NCBI GenBank assembly: GCA_947488845.1
Contig: CANLBM010000001.1
Span: 248,001 to 312,000, forward strand
Origin: an uncultured Sphingomonadaceae bacterium
Lineage (GTDB): Bacteria > Pseudomonadota > Alphaproteobacteria > Sphingomonadales > Sphingomonadaceae
Direction of reading: 5' to 3'
DNA length: 64,000 bases
This document shows, piece after piece, positions 55,106 to 63,671 of the stretch. Positions within the stretch are counted from its first letter, which is position 1, and every line of letters starts with the position of its first letter. Both the position numbers and the translations under genes were made by a program. The notes under the pieces were generated by a model. The model ran no database searches and was not told the origin of the DNA. It saw only the letters and a program-made list of their open reading frames with translations.

Positions 55106-55681
55106 TCAGGGAGCCGGCGGTGGTCCGCCAGGAAGCCCCTCGGCCTGCATCTGCCGCTGCAATTCCTGCATTTGCGCCGCTGAAATAAAGTCCAGCAGGG
55201 TCACATCGAATATCAGCAGGCTGTTGGCAGGAAGTTCCGGTCCGGGAGATGCTTCGCCATAAGCCAGCTCCGACGGGATCCAGATCCGATATTCGCCGCC
55301 TTTTTGCATCAATTGCAATGCTTCGGAGAAACCGGGAACAACGCCGCCGACCGGCATTGGCGCCTGCTCATTGGCATCAAAGATAGTGCCATCGCGCAGA
55401 CGGCCTTCATATTTGACCAGCGCGGTATCGGTCGCGGTGGGTGAAGCCCCCTCGCCCGGCTTGATCACTTTATATTGCAAGCCTGAAGCGGTTGTCTCTA
55501 CCCCGTCCTCATCAGCATTGGCGGCCAGAAACTGTTCGTTGCTCGCGCCGTTTATGACAACATTCTGGGTTCCCATATAAGCGAGAAGCAGAGCGGCCGC
55601 AGCGACCAGAAACACCGCTAACCAGATTTTGGTCAACGAGCCCTTTTTGATGGGCTGAATCGGAACCGTGGTGACAGACAT
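55106..55681 (-). CDS. FKBP-type peptidyl-prolyl isomerase, membrane anchored
   Basis: A 191-residue protein. A cytoplasmic N-terminus is followed by a transmembrane segment (IWLAVFLVAAAALLLAY, about 19-35) and a periplasmic FKBP domain of about 110 residues, with YEGRLRDGTIFDAN, VVPGFSEALQLMQKGGEYRIWIP and LAYGE. A Pro-rich tail ends the chain. It likely catalyses prolyl isomerisation of exported proteins. It converges with rsh, 18 bases between stops. Confidence 0.92.
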   Translation of the reverse strand: MSVTTVPIQPIKKGSLTKIWLAVFLVAAAALLLAYMGTQNVVINGASNEQFLAANADEDGVETTASGLQYKVIKPGEGASPTATDTALVKYEGRLRDGTIFDANEQAPMPVGGVVPGFSEALQLMQKGGEYRIWIPSELAYGEASPGPELPANSLLIFDVTLLDFISAAQMQELQRQMQAEGLPGGPPPAP

Positions 55682-55717
55682 GGGCAGGCTACCTTGATTA
55701 TTGTGGAGCCGAAGCGC

Positions 55718-55924
55718 TTAAATCAGACCGTCACGTTCCATGCGCTTGCGGTCCATCTTGCGGGCGCGGCGCACGGCGGCAGCCTTTTCGCGAGCACGTT
55801 TCTCGGATGGCTTTTCATAGTGGCGACGAAGTTTCATTTCGCGATAGACGCCTTCGCGCTGCAACTTCTTCTTGAGCGCCCGGAGGGCCTGATCAACATT
55901 ATTGTCGCGAACCATGATTTGCAT
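55718..55924 (-). CDS. rpsU: 30S ribosomal protein S21
   Basis: A 68-residue basic protein with the S21 signature: [40 protein letters not shown] and a positively charged tail. It binds near the anti-Shine-Dalgarno region of 16S rRNA. It is upstream of and co-directional with the FKBP gene (36 bases). The 258-base gap on its other side contains only presumed promoter sequence. Confidence 0.97.
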   Translation of the reverse strand: MQIMVRDNNVDQALRALKKKLQREGVYREMKLRRHYEKPSEKRAREKAAAVRRARKMDRKRMERDGLI

Positions 55925-56183
55925 AAGACTGAGTAACTCCGTTCAAATTTCGTAGCGGGCCAGAAGCAATTTCTTCTGGCCTATATTAGTGTAAAAGCCA
56001 TAAAAAAGGGTTTGCAGCAGAATCAATCTGCTTCAATCTCGCGCCGCCTATCAATTTCTCGGCACCGAGGCAAGCTTTTACGCGATTCAATGCGCGAATG
56101 ACCGGAGCTTTGGATTCGTCCTTTCAAGGCTTTGCTATAGGTTGATGCATAGAGACTATAAAATACGATTCGAGGAGAGAAAA

Positions 56184-56948
56184 ATGGCCACCGCGATCAA
56201 TGTGCAATCGAGCTGCAGCGAAGAAGAATGGAAAGCACGCCAGCGGCTTGCCGCCTGCTACCGGATTTTCGCCTATCTCGGCTGGGACGAGATGATCTTC
56301 AACCATATCACGCTCAAGGTGCCCGGAGAGGACGATGCCTTTCTGATCAATCCTTACGGCCTGCATTTCAGCGAGGTCACCGCCTCGACACTGGTCAAGA
56401 TCGACATCGACGGCAACACGCTGGATGGCTCGACCTACCCGGTCAACAAGGCCGGTTTTACCCAGCACAGCCTGTTCCACCGCGAACTGCCTGATGTCCA
56501 TGCGATTATCCACACCCATACCACCGCGACCATGGCGGTATCCTCGGTCGAAGGCGGGCTGCAGCCAATCAATTTCTATGCCGCCGCGATCGTCCCGCGC
56601 CTTGCCTATCACAAATTCGAGGGCATTACCGTGCACGAGGACGAAGGTCCGCGTTTCCTCGCCAGCCTGGGCAAGAAACGGATGATGATGCTGGAGAATC
56701 ACGGGCCGGTGGTGATGGGCCGGACGCTGGAACAGGCGTTTCTCAACCACTGGGTGCTGCAACGCGCCTGCGAAATCCAGATGCAGACGCTGTCCATGGG
56801 CAAACCGGTAATGATCGGCGAAGAGGTGATCAGGAAGCATCTCGACAATCTGTCCCAGGCCTCGATTGATCCGTTGCAGCAAGGGGTTCCCGAATTCGAA
56901 GCAATGGTGCGGCTGGTGGATCGTGAAGACAAAAGCTGGCGCGAGTAA
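56184..56948 (+). CDS. Class II aldolase/adducin-like protein
   Basis: A 254-residue protein of the class II aldolase/adducin family. Zinc ligands are recognisable in IIHTHTTATMAV (HxH) and MLENHGPVVMG (third histidine), and FNHITLKVPG forms the N-terminal phosphate-loop region. Catalysis on a sugar or hydroxy-acid phosphate is possible, but many members of this clade have unknown substrates. GAGGAGAG sits just ahead of the ATG at 56184. The next gene, 100 bases downstream, is an unrelated iron-sulfur subunit. Confidence 0.88.
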   Translation: MATAINVQSSCSEEEWKARQRLAACYRIFAYLGWDEMIFNHITLKVPGEDDAFLINPYGLHFSEVTASTLVKIDIDGNTLDGSTYPVNKAGFTQHSLFHRELPDVHAIIHTHTTATMAVSSVEGGLQPINFYAAAIVPRLAYHKFEGITVHEDEGPRFLASLGKKRMMMLENHGPVVMGRTLEQAFLNHWVLQRACEIQMQTLSMGKPVMIGEEVIRKHLDNLSQASIDPLQQGVPEFEAMVRLVDREDKSWRE

Positions 56949-56954
56949 AAGCTG

Positions 56955-57040
56955 CTTTCGTCATGCCGAACTTGTTTCAGCACCTCTTTTTGAATAGACC
57001 AGTCGCAGGAGGTCCTGGAAAAATTTCAGGATGACGAGCA
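56955..57040. repeat. Short dispersed repeat-like hairpin
   Basis: The segment CGTCATGCCGAACTTGTTTC (near 56961) and the closing TTTCAGGATGACGA (57025-57038) are complementary at their tips (TCGTCAT with ATGACGA). This fits another small intergenic palindromic element between the aldolase-like gene and the iron-sulfur gene. Confidence 0.5.
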
Positions 57041-57047
57041 AAGCCCA

Positions 57048-57587
57048 ATGACCAAATTTACCGTCAATGATCGCCCTGTCCAATACCGCATGGACCCTGA
57101 AACCCCGCTGCTCTGGGCGCTGCGCGACGCATCAAATCTGACCGGCACCAAATATGGCTGCGGCACGGGCGATTGCGGGGCCTGTATGGTCGAGGTCGAC
57201 GGCGAGGCGATCCGCTCCTGCCTGGTCACCATCGGCGAGATGGAAGGGCGGTTCGTTACCACTATCGAGGCGCTGTCACGCGATCGCAGCCATCCAGTGC
57301 AACAGGCCTGGGCGGCAGAGAATGTCCCGCAATGCGGTTTCTGCCAGTCGGGCATGATCATGGCGGCGGCGGTATTACTGAAGAAAAATTCCAACCCGTC
57401 CAAGGCTGCAATCGACGAGGCGATCACCAATATCTGCCGCTGCGGCACCTATCCGCGTATCCGCGAGGCGATCCAGCGCGCGGGACGCGTCGCGCGCGGC
57501 GAAGCGGTGCTCAGCGCCGCACCGCCTCCGGGCATTGATCCCGATGATGCCGCCAAGGCGGTACCGGCGCTGACGCCCGGGAAATAG
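57048..57587 (+). CDS. Orphan (2Fe-2S) small subunit of a molybdo-hydroxylase
   Basis: A 179-residue protein of the xanthine dehydrogenase/isoquinoline oxidoreductase/CO dehydrogenase small-subunit family. The plant-ferredoxin cluster is held by CGTGDCGACMVEV and SCLV, the second cluster by CGFCQSGMIM and ICRCGTYPRI. A 25-residue Pro/Ala-rich tail is longer than usual. Such subunits pass electrons from a molybdenum-cofactor large subunit. No large or FAD subunit gene is adjacent, although these are normally encoded together, so its partner lies elsewhere or has been lost. Confidence 0.9.
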   Translation: MTKFTVNDRPVQYRMDPETPLLWALRDASNLTGTKYGCGTGDCGACMVEVDGEAIRSCLVTIGEMEGRFVTTIEALSRDRSHPVQQAWAAENVPQCGFCQSGMIMAAAVLLKKNSNPSKAAIDEAITNICRCGTYPRIREAIQRAGRVARGEAVLSAAPPPGIDPDDAAKAVPALTPGK

Positions 57588-57748
57588 CTGTTCACCCGCG
57601 AAGGCGGGTGTCCATCCAGGATCATCAATATGCTCACCAGCGGGAATTTTAAAGCGCCTTGCGACCGCAAAGAACTGAACCGCTTCACAATTGCGCGCTG
57701 GCCGCACGTTCCGAGATGGGCCCCGGCCTGCGCCGGGGCACAAGTCCG
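57588..57748. other. Intergenic hairpins between two convergent genes
   Basis: CACCCGC-GAAG-GCGGGTG (57593-57610) and the family C hairpin GCCCCGGCCTGCGCCGGGGC (about 57720-57739) occupy this gap. They may terminate transcription from both sides. No gene was seen. Confidence 0.55.
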
Positions 57749-59911
57749 CTAGAAACCGAATTTTACGGTAAACCGCGCATTGAGCGGTTCGCCGGTCGAA
57801 ATATTGTCGTTATTGTGAACCGACGGATAATAAGTCTCGTCGAACAGATTTTCGACGTTTAGTTGCAGCTGTATCTGCTCGCTCACATCATAATAGAGCG
57901 CGGCATCAACCCGGGTGAAGGCCGGGATGCGCACAGTATTGTCATTGGTGGCGAACTGGCTGGACTGATGGGTCACCCCGACACCGGCGGCAAATTGATC
58001 GGTGAAATCATATTTGGTCCACAATGAAATCATATGCTCGGGCACCTGGAACAACCGCAAGTCCTGCCCGCCGACGCTGGCTGCATTGCGTTGCTGTCCG
58101 TCGAGATAGCTGTAGCCGGCGTTGATCTGCAACTGGTCGGTAAGCTTGCCGACGAGCTGGAACTCGACACCTTCTGTCCGCGAACCCGACAGCGTGCTGT
58201 TGCCCTGATTGTCGAGCAGGATTGACTGGTCATCACGGTCGAGACGGAACAGCGCAGCGGTCAAGCTGAGCCCCGATGTCAGGTCGTATTTCACGCCTAT
58301 TTCGTAATTTTCGAACGTTTCCGGCGCGAGATTGGCGTCGCTTGGAGAGAGCGTCAGAAACTGGTCGCCGGAACGCGGCAGGAAGCTTTTGGCATAGCTC
58401 GCATAGAACGAGACATTCTCCTGCGGCTTGTAGATCGCACCGAAACGCGGCGAGAATTTCTCGTCTGTCCGGCTGAGCAGCAAGCTGTTCTGGATATCGT
58501 TCACATCAAGGTCAAAGCGGTCAAAGCGGACGCCGCCGATAATATCGAAATGGTCGCCGATGCTGATCTGGTCCTGCACGTAGAGCGACAGGAACTTGAG
58601 GTCGGACACGGTGCTGCGGCTGAAGGCCGGGAAGGTAAAGGTCGGCACCGCGATCACGTCGCTCAGTGGAACCACCACTTGGTCATCACTGCTGGAAGCA
58701 AAGAATATGTCCCGCCGCGCATTGGCGGATTTTTGTTGGCCGATTTCATAACCGAGCAACAGGCTATGCCCCAAAGCACCAGTCTCGCCGGTCCACAGCA
58801 AATTGCCCTGAGTGATGAAATTCTCGCGATCGGTGGTGTCGACATAGCCGTCGAGCGTGACCGAATCGACAGCCGGCGTCAGCCGAATGTCATTGCTGCG
58901 CGCATCGACCGGATAGACGTTGCGATAGAGCTTGTCATAATCCCCATATTGGGTGGTCGAACTGAAGCTGAGCTCGTCGCTGAAATCATGCTCCACCCGC
59001 AGCTTGACGATATGCGCCTGCAGCGTGGTGCGGTTGGTTCCGGGCTGGCCGAACAATGTATCGCGATATCCGGTGAGCGGGCCGCAGGGATCGGCGAAGG
59101 AACAGGCATCGCCGGCTGCGCGCAGTTCCGCCGGATTGCCGCGGTCTACTGCGCGGTCATCATCCACATATTCGTAGGACAGCAAAATCCGGTTATTGTC
59201 GTCCAGCTCGGCACCGAATGTCGGGTTTACCGCGATGCGCCAGCCATCGTAGAAATTGCGATGATTGTTGAATTCTTCATAGAGACCATTGAGCCGGAAA
59301 GCAGCCGAATCAGCGACGGGCAGATTGAGGTCACCCGAGAGATAAAAAGCACCAAAACTGTCGACGCTTGCGGTCGCTTCGCCAAACTGACGGTCCGCGA
59401 TCGGGGATTTGGTCACCCGGTTGATGATCCCACCGCCGCCGCCGCGGCCGAAGATCATCGCATTGGGACCTTTATGAATCTCGACCCGCTCGATATTGTA
59501 GAGCGGCCGGAAATACTGGACGTCGTCGCGGATACCGTCGACGAAGAAATCGGCGGTGGTATTCTGACCCCTGATGGTGATCTGGTCCCGATTGCCCTCG
59601 CCCTGCCCGATTGATGCACCGGGCGTATAGCGGAGAATATCGCCAATATCCTGAAGCGCCTGGTCATCCAGCTGTTCGCGGGTGACAACCGAAACAGTCT
59701 GGGGCGTGTCGATCAGCGGCGTGGCGGTTTTCAGGCCCGCACTGCTGATCGCGACATAGCCTTCTTTTTCACCGGTTACGATGATCTCCTGATCGTCTGA
59801 GAAGCCTTCATCCCACGCCTCTTGGCCTGATGCGTGCCCAGGACTTGCCGCTATCGCGACCAGGCTGACAGACGCAAAAAAGCGCAACGAACGGCGTGGA
59901 ACAATATTCAC
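57749..59911 (-). CDS. TonB-dependent siderophore receptor
   Basis: A 720-residue outer-membrane receptor with a signal peptide (RFFASVSLVAIAASPGHASG), TonB box EIIVTGE, a plug with TPQTVSVVTREQL and RVEIHKGPNAMIFGRGGGGG, and a barrel ending ARFTVKFGF. The sequence class is the catecholate/ferric siderophore type. A GTG at 59911 with AGGGAG 7 bases ahead gives the correct signal peptide; frames open further upstream run into the operator. Two Fur-type operators precede it, so it should be iron-repressed. It is unrelated to the two receptors at 15-20 kb. Confidence 0.92.
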   Translation of the reverse strand: MNIVPRRSLRFFASVSLVAIAASPGHASGQEAWDEGFSDDQEIIVTGEKEGYVAISSAGLKTATPLIDTPQTVSVVTREQLDDQALQDIGDILRYTPGASIGQGEGNRDQITIRGQNTTADFFVDGIRDDVQYFRPLYNIERVEIHKGPNAMIFGRGGGGGIINRVTKSPIADRQFGEATASVDSFGAFYLSGDLNLPVADSAAFRLNGLYEEFNNHRNFYDGWRIAVNPTFGAELDDNNRILLSYEYVDDDRAVDRGNPAELRAAGDACSFADPCGPLTGYRDTLFGQPGTNRTTLQAHIVKLRVEHDFSDELSFSSTTQYGDYDKLYRNVYPVDARSNDIRLTPAVDSVTLDGYVDTTDRENFITQGNLLWTGETGALGHSLLLGYEIGQQKSANARRDIFFASSSDDQVVVPLSDVIAVPTFTFPAFSRSTVSDLKFLSLYVQDQISIGDHFDIIGGVRFDRFDLDVNDIQNSLLLSRTDEKFSPRFGAIYKPQENVSFYASYAKSFLPRSGDQFLTLSPSDANLAPETFENYEIGVKYDLTSGLSLTAALFRLDRDDQSILLDNQGNSTLSGSRTEGVEFQLVGKLTDQLQINAGYSYLDGQQRNAASVGGQDLRLFQVPEHMISLWTKYDFTDQFAAGVGVTHQSSQFATNDNTVRIPAFTRVDAALYYDVSEQIQLQLNVENLFDETYYPSVHNNDNISTGEPLNARFTVKFGF

Positions 59912-59927
59912 AGACAAACTCCCTAAT

Positions 59928-59975
59928 ATGAGAACCATTCTCAATTGTTCGCCGGCTAATGAGAATAGTTCTCAT
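59928..59975. promoter_or_regulatory. Two Fur-box-like operators
   Basis: TGAGAA-CCA-TTCTCA (59929-59943) and ATGAGAA-TAG-TTCTCAT (59959-59975) are perfect palindromes with 3-base centres, spaced 32 bases centre to centre. They match the 7-1-7 style of Fur sites and lie directly upstream of the siderophore receptor start. Confidence 0.75.
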
Positions 59976-60069
59976 ATGCAACAAAGAATCCTCAATCTTG
60001 TGAATTATTCTTTGAAACAACCACCGAACTTGTGTTTATGAAGCGGCTTTGACCCAACGGGAGAGAAAC

Positions 60070-60420
60070 ATGAAAGCGACGATCTGGCACAATCCGAAAT
60101 GCGGCACATCGCGCAAGACATTGGCGATATTGGAAGAGACACCCGGCGTTGACCTGACCGTGGTCGAATATTTGAAAAACCCGCCAAGCCGTGCCAAGCT
60201 GGAACAGCTTTACGGCGATGCTGGCATGACTCCGCAGGAAGGCCTAAGAGTGCGCGGTTCCCCGGCCGAAGAGCTGGGACTGACGAAAGACGACGCCACA
60301 GGTGACCAGATTCTGGATGCCATGGCAAAGGAGCCGATGCTGATCAACCGGCCGCTGGTCGAGACCGAAAAGGGGGTCAGACTGTGTCGTCCGCAGGAAA
60401 TAGTGCAAGAGATTCTCTGA
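60070..60420 (+). CDS. arsC: ArsC-family arsenate reductase
   Basis: A 116-residue glutaredoxin-coupled arsenate reductase-like protein. The active site Cys11 is in NPKCGTSRKT. RVRGSPAEELGL and a late LINRPLVETEKGVRLCRP segment, with the arginine that binds arsenate in this fold, are present. The ATG at 60070 follows GAGAGAAAC. No arsB, arsH or arsR lies beside it, so a related role (Spx/ArsC-like redox protein) cannot be excluded. Confidence 0.9.
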   Translation: MKATIWHNPKCGTSRKTLAILEETPGVDLTVVEYLKNPPSRAKLEQLYGDAGMTPQEGLRVRGSPAEELGLTKDDATGDQILDAMAKEPMLINRPLVETEKGVRLCRPQEIVQEIL

Positions 60421-60463
60421 CACGAGGCTCTTTCGGCGGATTGGAATAAACAAACCGGGAAAG

Positions 60464-61198
60464 ATGATGTCGGTAGTCGCAATATACAGCATGAAAGGCG
60501 GCGTCGGCAAAAGCTGCACGGCGGTGAATCTGGCATGGAATAGCGCCGTCGGCAGTTCCCGGCGGACATTACTCTGGGATCTCGACCCGCAAGGTGCGGC
60601 TTCGTTCATATTGAACGGTGACAATATCGAGAAAGATCGGGCGCGTGCGATGATCGCCGGCAATGTCAAACCCGCGAGGCTGATCAAACATACGAAAATA
60701 GAGAATCTCGATCTGCTGGCCGCAGACGTTTCGCTGCGCAGTCTTGACCGGCTGTTTTTCCAGATCGGCAAAAAGCGACATCTCGGCAAGCTGCTCAAGG
60801 AACTGGGCAAGGACTATGACCGGATCATCCTCGACTGCCCACCCGGCCTGTCGGAGACCAGTGAACAGATCCTGCGCAACGCGGATATTGTGATCGTTCC
60901 GACCATACCGTCGCCACTCTCGGAACGCGCGCTTAGCGATGTGCAGTTATTTCTCAACAGCGCCGGAAAAAAGCACGCACCGTTATTACCGGTCTACACA
61001 ATGGTCGATCGGCGGAGATCCATTCATAACGAGGGCCTGCTCAACAAGCCGAAATGGCCGGTTATCCCGATGTCGAGCGCTGTTGAACATATGACGAAAT
61101 TGCGAAAACCGATCGGCAGTTTCGCACCCCGCAGCCCTGCCGCTCAGGCTTATGCCCGAATTTGGCGAGGAATTGAAAAGCGGCTCGCGAAAAAATAG
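60464..61198 (+). CDS. ParA-family ATPase
   Basis: A 244-residue deviant Walker A ATPase: KGGVGKS (11-17), LLWDLDPQGAAS for the A' motif, and LDCPPGLSE for Walker B. This is the MinD/ParA architecture that uses ATP-dependent dimerisation to place cargo. No parB or parS-like element is beside it, so it is probably a standalone partitioning-like or localisation protein. It begins at the first of two ATGs, 43 bases behind arsC. Confidence 0.9.
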   Translation: MMSVVAIYSMKGGVGKSCTAVNLAWNSAVGSSRRTLLWDLDPQGAASFILNGDNIEKDRARAMIAGNVKPARLIKHTKIENLDLLAADVSLRSLDRLFFQIGKKRHLGKLLKELGKDYDRIILDCPPGLSETSEQILRNADIVIVPTIPSPLSERALSDVQLFLNSAGKKHAPLLPVYTMVDRRRSIHNEGLLNKPKWPVIPMSSAVEHMTKLRKPIGSFAPRSPAAQAYARIWRGIEKRLAKK

Positions 61199-61213
61199 CC
61201 CGGTCGAGCGGAC

Positions 61214-63583
61214 CTATGCAGATTTTCTGCTATATTCCAGCTGATCGCTATCAAATGTGTCGAACAATATCCGCGCGTCTTCCGCGCCCATTGGCCGGCC
61301 AAAATAATAGCCTTGGATCTTGGTACAACCGAGCTGCTTGATCATCTGCACTTCTTCTTCTGTCTCGGCACCCTCGGCGGTCGTCGACATGCCCAGGGCA
61401 TCCGCCATCGCGACAACGGCACGGATGATGGCCAGGCTCTCCGGAGCTTTTTTCGCAGCACCCTGAACAAAACTGCGATCAACCTTGATCGTCGTAAAAC
61501 GCGTTTTGCGCAAATAGCCGAGCGAACTATAACCGGTCCCGAAATCATCGAGCGACAGGTTGATCCCCAGCGCAATGATCTTATCCAGCATTTCTGCAGC
61601 CCCGGTGCCCTCGCGCATGAAAATGCTCTCGGTCACTTCGATTTCCAGACGATGCGGCGGCAGCCCGCTGTCCTCGAGCGCCGACACGATGGTAGAAAGG
61701 AAATTGACTTCGGTCAGCTGGTCTGCGGAGACGTTTACTGCAACCTTGACGGACGAGGGCCAGTTCATCGCTTCCTGACAAGCCGTTCGCAAGACCCATT
61801 CCCCCATCGGAACAATCAGCCGCGCCTCCTCGGCCAGCGGAACGAATTTCGCGGGCGATACAATTCCAAACTGCGGACTGGTCCAGCGCAGAAGTGCTTC
61901 AAAACCGACGACTCCACCCGTATCAGCACTGACCACCGGTTGATAGTTCAACGACAGTTCGCCCTTCTCCAGCGCCTTGCGCAGGGCAATTTCCATCACT
62001 CGCCGTTCTTCGGCTTGAACATGCAGTTTCGGTTCATATTGATTATAGGAGCCACCGCCCTGATCTTTAGACCGATAAAGAGCGAGATCAGCGCTGCGCA
62101 TCAGCATTTCCACGGTGCGACCGTCGCGCGGTCCGATTGCCGTCCCGACGCTGGCGCCTATGTAGAGCGTATGCTGGTCGATTTCATAAATTTGCGACAA
62201 TCTGTCGATGATTCGCCGAGCAAGGGCTTCCACATAATCCAGATCGGTGGCGTCTTTGATGACGATGGCAAATTCATCGCCGCCGAGGCGACAGCAAAGC
62301 TCGTTGTCGGTCATGAGCGACCGCAGTCGATCAGACACACGCGTTAACAAGCGGTCACCCACCGGATGCCCCAGCGTGTCATTCACCGCCTTGAAACGAT
62401 CGAGGTCGATCATCATGAAGCCGCAGCGGCCGCTCCATTTTTCCGCCGCTTGCAGTGCTTTCCCGAGCGCTTCGGTCAGCTGCAGGCGGTTTGGCAGGCG
62501 GGTCAGCGTATCGAATCTGGCCATATGCGAAATTTTGTCTGCTGATTCGCGCTGCTGGGTGATATCCGACCCGACGCCGCGAAATCCATGGAACATACCG
62601 TTATCATCGAGCTTCGGCGAAGCGGACAATTCCCACCAGCGATTTTCGCCATTGATCTGGACCGGCACCAGCAAATTACTGAAGCTGTCGCGCCGTTTCA
62701 ACTTGTCGGCCAGTTCGTGCAGAGCATTTGAGAATTTTCCGCTCTCCCAGGATTCTCCGGCAACAAGCTGCAGGAACGGCTTGCCTTCGATCGCATCTGC
62801 GGGCCGGCCGACGGCATGGGCAAATCGGGGCGAGACATGAGTCATCCGCCGTGATGTATCTGTCTGCCACAGCCAGTCGGCTCCGGTGTCCTCGAATTCC
62901 TTCAGCAACAAGCTGACCACTTCGCTTTTTTCGTTCAGACTCGCTTCTGCAATCTTGCGATCAATGAAAGATCGTCCGGTCATCAGACAGGCAGAAATCA
63001 ACAAAACGCCGATCGCTCCCGACACAAATGCCAGCTCGAGACTGCCGCTATGCAACCATCCGAAGACCATGGCCGCGCTGGACGAGGAGATGAACAGGAT
63101 GCTGCACAGCGGGATCGCCGAGAACATTATCGCCGACCCAACCATCAGACAGATGATCATGGCCCACAGCGGGACCAGGGTCGCGAAATCGGTATTGAAG
63201 GCAAACAGCAGGAATGCACAGCCCCAGATCAAGCCGCCGGCGAGGGAAAGCAGATGAACCATGGCGGTCTCGCCACGATCGATCGATCTCCGCTGCCACG
63301 TCGACTGTTTGCGGTACAATATATGGGAATAAACATATAATGCGCACAATGCCGTCAGCCAGAGGCCGAGATAGAGTCCGTTGATCAGACCGGCCCCCCA
63401 TTGTATCGTCAACAAACCGCACACAATCGCTGAAATAATCTTCAGGAAACTATGCTGGTGAATGCCGTTAAACTGCAATGCACGAATACGGCCCCACTCG
63501 ACCCCTTCGGGATCGGTCAGGCCCAGTAAAATGCTCAGCGGGATTTCCCGCGGCAAACCGGATTGGGAGAGAATCTTTTGCAC
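61214..63583 (-). CDS. GGDEF-EAL cyclic-di-GMP enzyme with membrane and PAS domains
   Basis: A 789-residue protein. Several hydrophobic helices (about 47-90 and 108-202) form a membrane part. A PAS domain (about 232-345) is followed by a diguanylate cyclase domain with the intact GGDEF active site at 434-438, but no RxxD inhibitory site five residues before it. The phosphodiesterase EAL domain (562-564, EALLRW) has LDDFGTGYSSLGYL. Both active sites look complete, so it may make and degrade c-di-GMP. The start is a GTG at 63583, with moderate certainty. It converges with the ParA-like gene. Confidence 0.93.
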   Translation of the reverse strand: MQKILSQSGLPREIPLSILLGLTDPEGVEWGRIRALQFNGIHQHSFLKIISAIVCGLLTIQWGAGLINGLYLGLWLTALCALYVYSHILYRKQSTWQRRSIDRGETAMVHLLSLAGGLIWGCAFLLFAFNTDFATLVPLWAMIICLMVGSAIMFSAIPLCSILFISSSSAAMVFGWLHSGSLELAFVSGAIGVLLISACLMTGRSFIDRKIAEASLNEKSEVVSLLLKEFEDTGADWLWQTDTSRRMTHVSPRFAHAVGRPADAIEGKPFLQLVAGESWESGKFSNALHELADKLKRRDSFSNLLVPVQINGENRWWELSASPKLDDNGMFHGFRGVGSDITQQRESADKISHMARFDTLTRLPNRLQLTEALGKALQAAEKWSGRCGFMMIDLDRFKAVNDTLGHPVGDRLLTRVSDRLRSLMTDNELCCRLGGDEFAIVIKDATDLDYVEALARRIIDRLSQIYEIDQHTLYIGASVGTAIGPRDGRTVEMLMRSADLALYRSKDQGGGSYNQYEPKLHVQAEERRVMEIALRKALEKGELSLNYQPVVSADTGGVVGFEALLRWTSPQFGIVSPAKFVPLAEEARLIVPMGEWVLRTACQEAMNWPSSVKVAVNVSADQLTEVNFLSTIVSALEDSGLPPHRLEIEVTESIFMREGTGAAEMLDKIIALGINLSLDDFGTGYSSLGYLRKTRFTTIKVDRSFVQGAAKKAPESLAIIRAVVAMADALGMSTTAEGAETEEEVQMIKQLGCTKIQGYYFGRPMGAEDARILFDTFDSDQLEYSRKSA

Positions 63584-63671
63584 ACATCGCTATTAGGCCG
63601 AAAACCTTAGCGAAACGTAAGGATCAGGCCAAATTTTCGTGCAAATTCCGTTTGCCAGACACTCGCCCGAA

